The notes under the pieces are model-generated. The model did not search any database and was not told the origin of the DNA. It saw nothing but the letters and a program-made list of their open reading frames with translations. From NCBI RefSeq assembly GCF_003185895.1, contig NZ_QHLY01000007.1, positions 186,001 to 250,000 of the forward strand: a stretch of 64,000 nt of DNA, in the 5' to 3' direction. This stretch comes from Cryobacterium arcticum (GTDB taxonomy: Bacteria > Actinomycetota > Actinomycetes > Actinomycetales > Microbacteriaceae). Position numbers and translations under genes: made by a program. Numbering within the stretch: the stretch's first letter is position 1; each line of letters begins with the position of its first letter. Below, piece after piece: positions 60,979 to 64,000 of the stretch.

Positions 60979-62535
60979 TCAGCCGCGGAGTTCGGCCATC
61001 CAGGCCTCGACCGCCGCGGACTCGCGGGGGATGCCGGCGGAGAGGTTCTCCGCGCCGGTCTCGGTGATCAGGATGTCGTCTTCGATCCGCACACCGATGC
61101 CCCGGTACTCGGCCGGAACGGTGAGGTCGTCGGGCTGGAAATACAGGCCGGGTTCGATCGTGAAGACCATGCCCGGCTCGATCACGCCGTCCATGTACAT
61201 GTCGCGGCGCGCCTGGGCGCAGTCGTGCACGTCGAGGCCGAGGTGGTGGCTGGTGCCGTGCACCATGTAGCGGCGGTGCTGGCCGTTCTCAGGCTTGAGC
61301 GCCTCCTCCGCGGTGACGGGCAGCATGCCCCACGCCGCGGTGTGCCGGGCGATCACGGTCATCGCCGCCGCATGCACGTCACGGAAGATGGCGCCGGGTC
61401 GGGCGACCAGGAATGCGGCATCCGCGGCCTCGCGCACAGCGTCATAGACGCGGCGCTGCACCTCGCTGAAGGTGCCGGTAATGGGCAGGGTACGGGTGAT
61501 GTCGGCCGTGTAGTAGCTGTCCACCTCGATGCCGGCATCCAGCAGCATGACGTCGCCGGGCAGCACCGGGCCGTCGTTGCGGGTCCAGTGCAGGATGCAG
61601 GCGTGCGGGCCGGAGGCCGCGATGGTGTCGTAGCCGACGGTGTTGCCGTCGGCGCGGGCGCGGGTGTTGAACACGCCCTCGACCAGACGCTCGCCGCGTT
61701 CGTGCGTGCTGGAGCGGGGCAGGTCGCGGATGACGTCTTCGAAGCCACGCGCGGTGGCGGCAACGGCCAGGCGCATCTGGCCGATCTCGTAGGCGTCTTT
61801 CACCAGCCGCAGTTCGGACAGGTCGCGCACGAAGGTGGCATCCGCGTCGTGGTCGCCGTTGATCTCGACACTGAACGGGGCGTCGGTGCCGTTGGCGGTG
61901 AGCATCTTCTCGGCGGCGTTGCGCAGGCGCGCGTCGTCCACCTGGCCGGTGAGGAACGGGTCGGCCTCGCGCACCAGGAGCGTTTCGCTGTCGACGCGGC
62001 GGAGCACTGCGGCGAAGTCGTCGATGCCGCGCACCGGCAGAGCCAGGTCGCTGGCCACCTGGGCGATGGAGGGCCGCGGGCCGATCCAGAATTCGCCGAT
62101 CTCGGAGTTGGCGTAGAACTCGTCGGAGTCGCGGCCGGCACGTTCCCGGAAGTAGACGGTGACGTCGTGGCCGGTGGTGGTGGGCTCGAAGACGAGCACG
62201 GCGCCGGGCTCTGAGTCGCTGCCCCACCCGGTGAGGTGCGCGAAGGCGGAGTGCGCGCGGAAGGCGTAGTCGGTGTCGTTGGCGCGCTGCTTGAGGCGAC
62301 CGGCCGGAACGATCAGGCGGTGGCCGGGGTAGAGCCGGGAGATGCGGTCACGCCGGGCGGCCGCGAACGGGGCCTGCTCACGAGCGGGCGGCAGCTCTTC
62401 GCTGCGCGCGGCCCAGCCGCTGGAGATGTACTCCTTGAACCCCTGCGAGCCGGGCGTGGTCGACCGGTTCTCGTTGGTGCGGGCAGCGGGGGCGGGTGCG
62501 GGGGCGGTGTCGGTGGAGTCAGCCATACCTCCCAT
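60979..62535 (-). CDS. pepP: Xaa-Pro aminopeptidase (aminopeptidase P)
   Basis: 518-aa M24B metallopeptidase that removes an N-terminal residue before proline. Metal ligands: DAGIEVDSYYTADITRT (Asp about 330 and 341), HGTSHHLGLDVHD (His), FTIEPGLY (Glu) and IEDDILIT (Glu). An N-terminal creatinase-type domain (about 40-230) precedes the pita-bread fold. The N-terminal 20 residues are Ala/Pro-rich. Start is uncertain: ATG 62535 has AGGTGG 3-4 nt upstream; ATG 62526 has GGGAGG but only one base away. It is 44 bp downstream of the EEP gene. Confidence 0.92.
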   Translation of the reverse strand: MGGMADSTDTAPAPAPAARTNENRSTTPGSQGFKEYISSGWAARSEELPPAREQAPFAAARRDRISRLYPGHRLIVPAGRLKQRANDTDYAFRAHSAFAHLTGWGSDSEPGAVLVFEPTTTGHDVTVYFRERAGRDSDEFYANSEIGEFWIGPRPSIAQVASDLALPVRGIDDFAAVLRRVDSETLLVREADPFLTGQVDDARLRNAAEKMLTANGTDAPFSVEINGDHDADATFVRDLSELRLVKDAYEIGQMRLAVAATARGFEDVIRDLPRSSTHERGERLVEGVFNTRARADGNTVGYDTIAASGPHACILHWTRNDGPVLPGDVMLLDAGIEVDSYYTADITRTLPITGTFSEVQRRVYDAVREAADAAFLVARPGAIFRDVHAAAMTVIARHTAAWGMLPVTAEEALKPENGQHRRYMVHGTSHHLGLDVHDCAQARRDMYMDGVIEPGMVFTIEPGLYFQPDDLTVPAEYRGIGVRIEDDILITETGAENLSAGIPRESAAVEAWMAELRG

Positions 62536-62579
62536 TGTCCACCTGATCCTTCGGCCTGGCTGGCCGCGAGCTGTGCCGG

Positions 62580-63635
62580 TCAGGCCGGTGCGGGGGAGAG
62601 CGTGGCGACGATCGGCCGGTGATCGCTGCCGGCGCCGTCTTCGGTGCCGATCACTCGCATCTCGTCCACCCGCCAGTTCGGGGTGGCGAGCACGTGGTCG
62701 ATCGGGCTGCCCAGCAGCCTGGGTGCCCAGGTCGGCCAGGTGCCGACGGCCGCGGATCCGGCCGAGAGGGCGGCATCCCGGCAGCCGCCGAGCTGATCGC
62801 TGCCGGTGTCGGCGTGACCGGCGAAATGGTCGAGGGTGGCGTTGAAGTCGCCGGCCATGATCACGTTGCTGTCGGCGGCGGAGGAGCACTCCTCAGCCAG
62901 CCAGTCGAGGTCGGAGCGCCAGTTCGACATCTCCCACTGGATCGGTGCGACGGCGTGCACCGCGATGATGGTGGGGCCGTCGCCGTCGGCCGGGGCCGCC
63001 ACCACGGTAGGCAACACGTTGGTGTTGCCGGGCGGGCCGGAGCCTTCCGCCGAGGTCACGGTGTAGTCGCCGAGGTCTGGGCTGATCAGCAGGGTCGTCG
63101 ACCGCGCCTTGGAGATGAGGTCGAAGGCCAGGGTGTGCACCCACATCGGCCGGCCCGCGGCGCGCATCGCCTCCGCGATGAGCACGCCGGTCTCCTCGGT
63201 GGTCTCCGGCAGGGTGATCACGTCGGCGCCCTCGGCGATGGCGAGGGCGGCGATGTTCTCGGCCCCGGGTTCGTCGCCGAGGGTGTTCCAGCTCAGGACC
63301 GTGATCGAGGCGTCCGCTTCGGCATCCGTTTCGGCCGCCGAGACGGAGCCTGCTCCGATGCCGCGGTGCAGCAGGATGCCCGTATTGACGGCGCCGAAGA
63401 GCACCAGGAGCACCATCAACAAAGCGGTGGTGCCGCGCAACGGGCGCACGAGTAGCAGCAGCACGGCGAGAAGGGCGACCAGTGCCACCGCCACGATCAC
63501 GGCCAAGCCGCGCAGGGACACCGCGTGGGCGACCACCCAGGCGTTCTGCAGGCCGAAGAATTGCGGCCAGGCCAGCACGGCGAGAACCGCGATGGTGACC
63601 AGAACGACGATGATGCGGGCAAGAGCGGAGACCAT
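62580..63635 (-). CDS. Membrane-anchored endonuclease/exonuclease/phosphatase (EEP) family protein
   Basis: 351-aa protein with three N-terminal helices (about 5-27, 35-60, 65-90) followed by an EEP domain outside the membrane: ITVLSWNTLGDEPG (about residues 112-125), the Glu in ITLPETTEE (about 140-148), AVHAVAPIQ, MAGDFNATLDHF (about 265-276), and GSPIDHVLATPNW and GAGSDHRPIVATL near the end. These are the usual catalytic His, Asp, Asn sites. Such membrane-anchored versions are common in actinobacteria; the substrate could be a phospholipid or nucleic acid. The ATG at 63635 has no ribosome site; TACAGT lies 9 nt upstream. Confidence 0.85.
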   Translation of the reverse strand: MVSALARIIVVLVTIAVLAVLAWPQFFGLQNAWVVAHAVSLRGLAVIVAVALVALLAVLLLLVRPLRGTTALLMVLLVLFGAVNTGILLHRGIGAGSVSAAETDAEADASITVLSWNTLGDEPGAENIAALAIAEGADVITLPETTEETGVLIAEAMRAAGRPMWVHTLAFDLISKARSTTLLISPDLGDYTVTSAEGSGPPGNTNVLPTVVAAPADGDGPTIIAVHAVAPIQWEMSNWRSDLDWLAEECSSAADSNVIMAGDFNATLDHFAGHADTGSDQLGGCRDAALSAGSAAVGTWPTWAPRLLGSPIDHVLATPNWRVDEMRVIGTEDGAGSDHRPIVATLSPAPA

Positions 63636-63678
63636 AGACCAGTCACTGTAGGGGAACTTCCTGCCATCCTGCTCCAAC

Positions 63679-63684
63679 TAGCAT
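63679..63684 (+). promoter_or_regulatory. -10-like TAGCAT, 6 nt before the PHP ATG
   Basis: TAGCAT, GGGCAT, ATG at 63691. No Shine-Dalgarno; leaderless start predicted. Confidence 0.45.
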
Positions 63685-63690
63685 GGGCAT

Positions 63691-64000
63691 ATGGCAGTCG
63701 AACGGCGTTTCACAGGTCCGATCGACCTGCACACCCACTCCAGCGTCTCCGACGGCACCGAGACCCCCTCCCAGCTGGTTCGCGCCGCTGCGGCCGCCGG
63801 ACTCGGCACGGTCGCGCTCACCGACCACGATTCCACGGCCGGTTGGGCCGAGGCGTCGGTCGCCGCGCGGACCGCCGGCATCACCCTGATCCCCGGCATG
63901 GAGTTCAGCACCAAGGTCAGCTACGCCAGCATCCACCTGCTCGCCTACCTCTTCGACCCGTCAGATGCCGGCATCGTGGCCGAGACCGCGCACGTGCGGA
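63691..64000 (+). CDS. PHP-domain phosphoesterase (TrpH/YciV-like), 3' end cut by window edge
   Basis: The first 103 residues are visible. They hold the opening PHP motifs: DLHTHSSVSDGTETP (12-26), ALTDHDSTAGW (43-53) and GMEFST (68-73), typical of the TrpH/YciV (RNase AM, 3',5'-nucleotide phosphatase) group. Family length is about 280-290 aa, so roughly two thirds lie beyond the window. Divergent from the EEP gene, start-to-start distance 55 bp. Confidence 0.87.
   Translation, partial: MAVERRFTGPIDLHTHSSVSDGTETPSQLVRAAAAAGLGTVALTDHDSTAGWAEASVAARTAGITLIPGMEFSTKVSYASIHLLAYLFDPSDAGIVAETAHVR

Overview
The window is a contiguous, high-GC piece of an actinobacterial chromosome. Mycothiol-type formaldehyde dehydrogenase, DUF3117, FdxA-DapC, the DapD/DapE divergent pair, actinobacterial Mrp and TatB all point to Actinomycetota. 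The protein style and frequent leaderless starts suggest Microbacteriaceae, possibly Cryobacterium-like (inferred, not proven). I see no prophage, insertion sequence, CRISPR array, rRNA or tRNA. Almost all of it is ordinary chromosomal coding sequence.

Layout. 1-10.3 kb: mscR (cut by the window edge), a PHP phosphoesterase, an ABM-fold protein, a HhH-GPD-like protein, DUF2461, small membrane and lipoproteins, a GT2-GtrA glycosyltransferase paired with a phosphodiester glycosidase, and an FAD monooxygenase. 10.7-14 kb: a MacB-like ABC ATPase/permease pair. 14-20 kb: LON-domain protein, amidase, two GNAT acetyltransferases and a large membrane protein of unknown function. 20.2-25.2 kb: a tandem glycine riboswitch followed by gcvT-gcvH-gcvP. 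25.2-26.4 kb: CPBP protease and DCC-family protein. 26.7-38.9 kb: two complete peptide ABC importers of opposite gene order, separated by a PH-domain protein. 39-41 kb: typA. 41.7-45.2 kb: the efeUOB iron importer with a DtxR/IdeR-type iron box. 45.3-47.8 kb: a degenerate PIG-L membrane protein, fdxA and dapC. 48.4-52.5 kb: gltA, dapD and dapE. 52.5-60 kb: PIG-V-like membrane protein, DUF3117, O-methyltransferase, tatB, succinate-semialdehyde dehydrogenase, mrp, DUF1003 and an MgtE-N/CBS protein. 60-64 kb: a stress-type membrane protein, Xaa-Pro aminopeptidase, an EEP-family protein and a second PHP protein cut by the right edge.

How the genes work together. Glycine cleavage is one riboswitch-controlled operon. 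dapC, dapD and dapE supply the succinylase branch of diaminopimelate/lysine synthesis. efeUOB is an iron importer under probable iron repression. The order dapC-dapD-dapE-DUF3117-O-methyltransferase-tatB-mrp-DUF1003-MgtE/CBS follows, as I recall it, the Mycobacterium tuberculosis Rv1178-Rv1232c order, but without sigE-rseA-htrA.

The most unusual signals are in non-coding DNA. (1) A family of exactly 61-nt palindromes occurs three times, with base changes that compensate across the stem. (2) Every convergent gene junction with more than about 50 bp of space carries a long inverted repeat. (3) The 17-bp gap between dapD and dapE holds two overlapping, opposite-strand -10 hexamers, each exactly 6 nt from its start codon. 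(4) Many genes show a -10-like hexamer 6-8 nt before the start codon and no Shine-Dalgarno, which predicts leaderless mRNAs. (5) A PIG-L fold has lost all its metal-binding motifs and is fused to a membrane domain.
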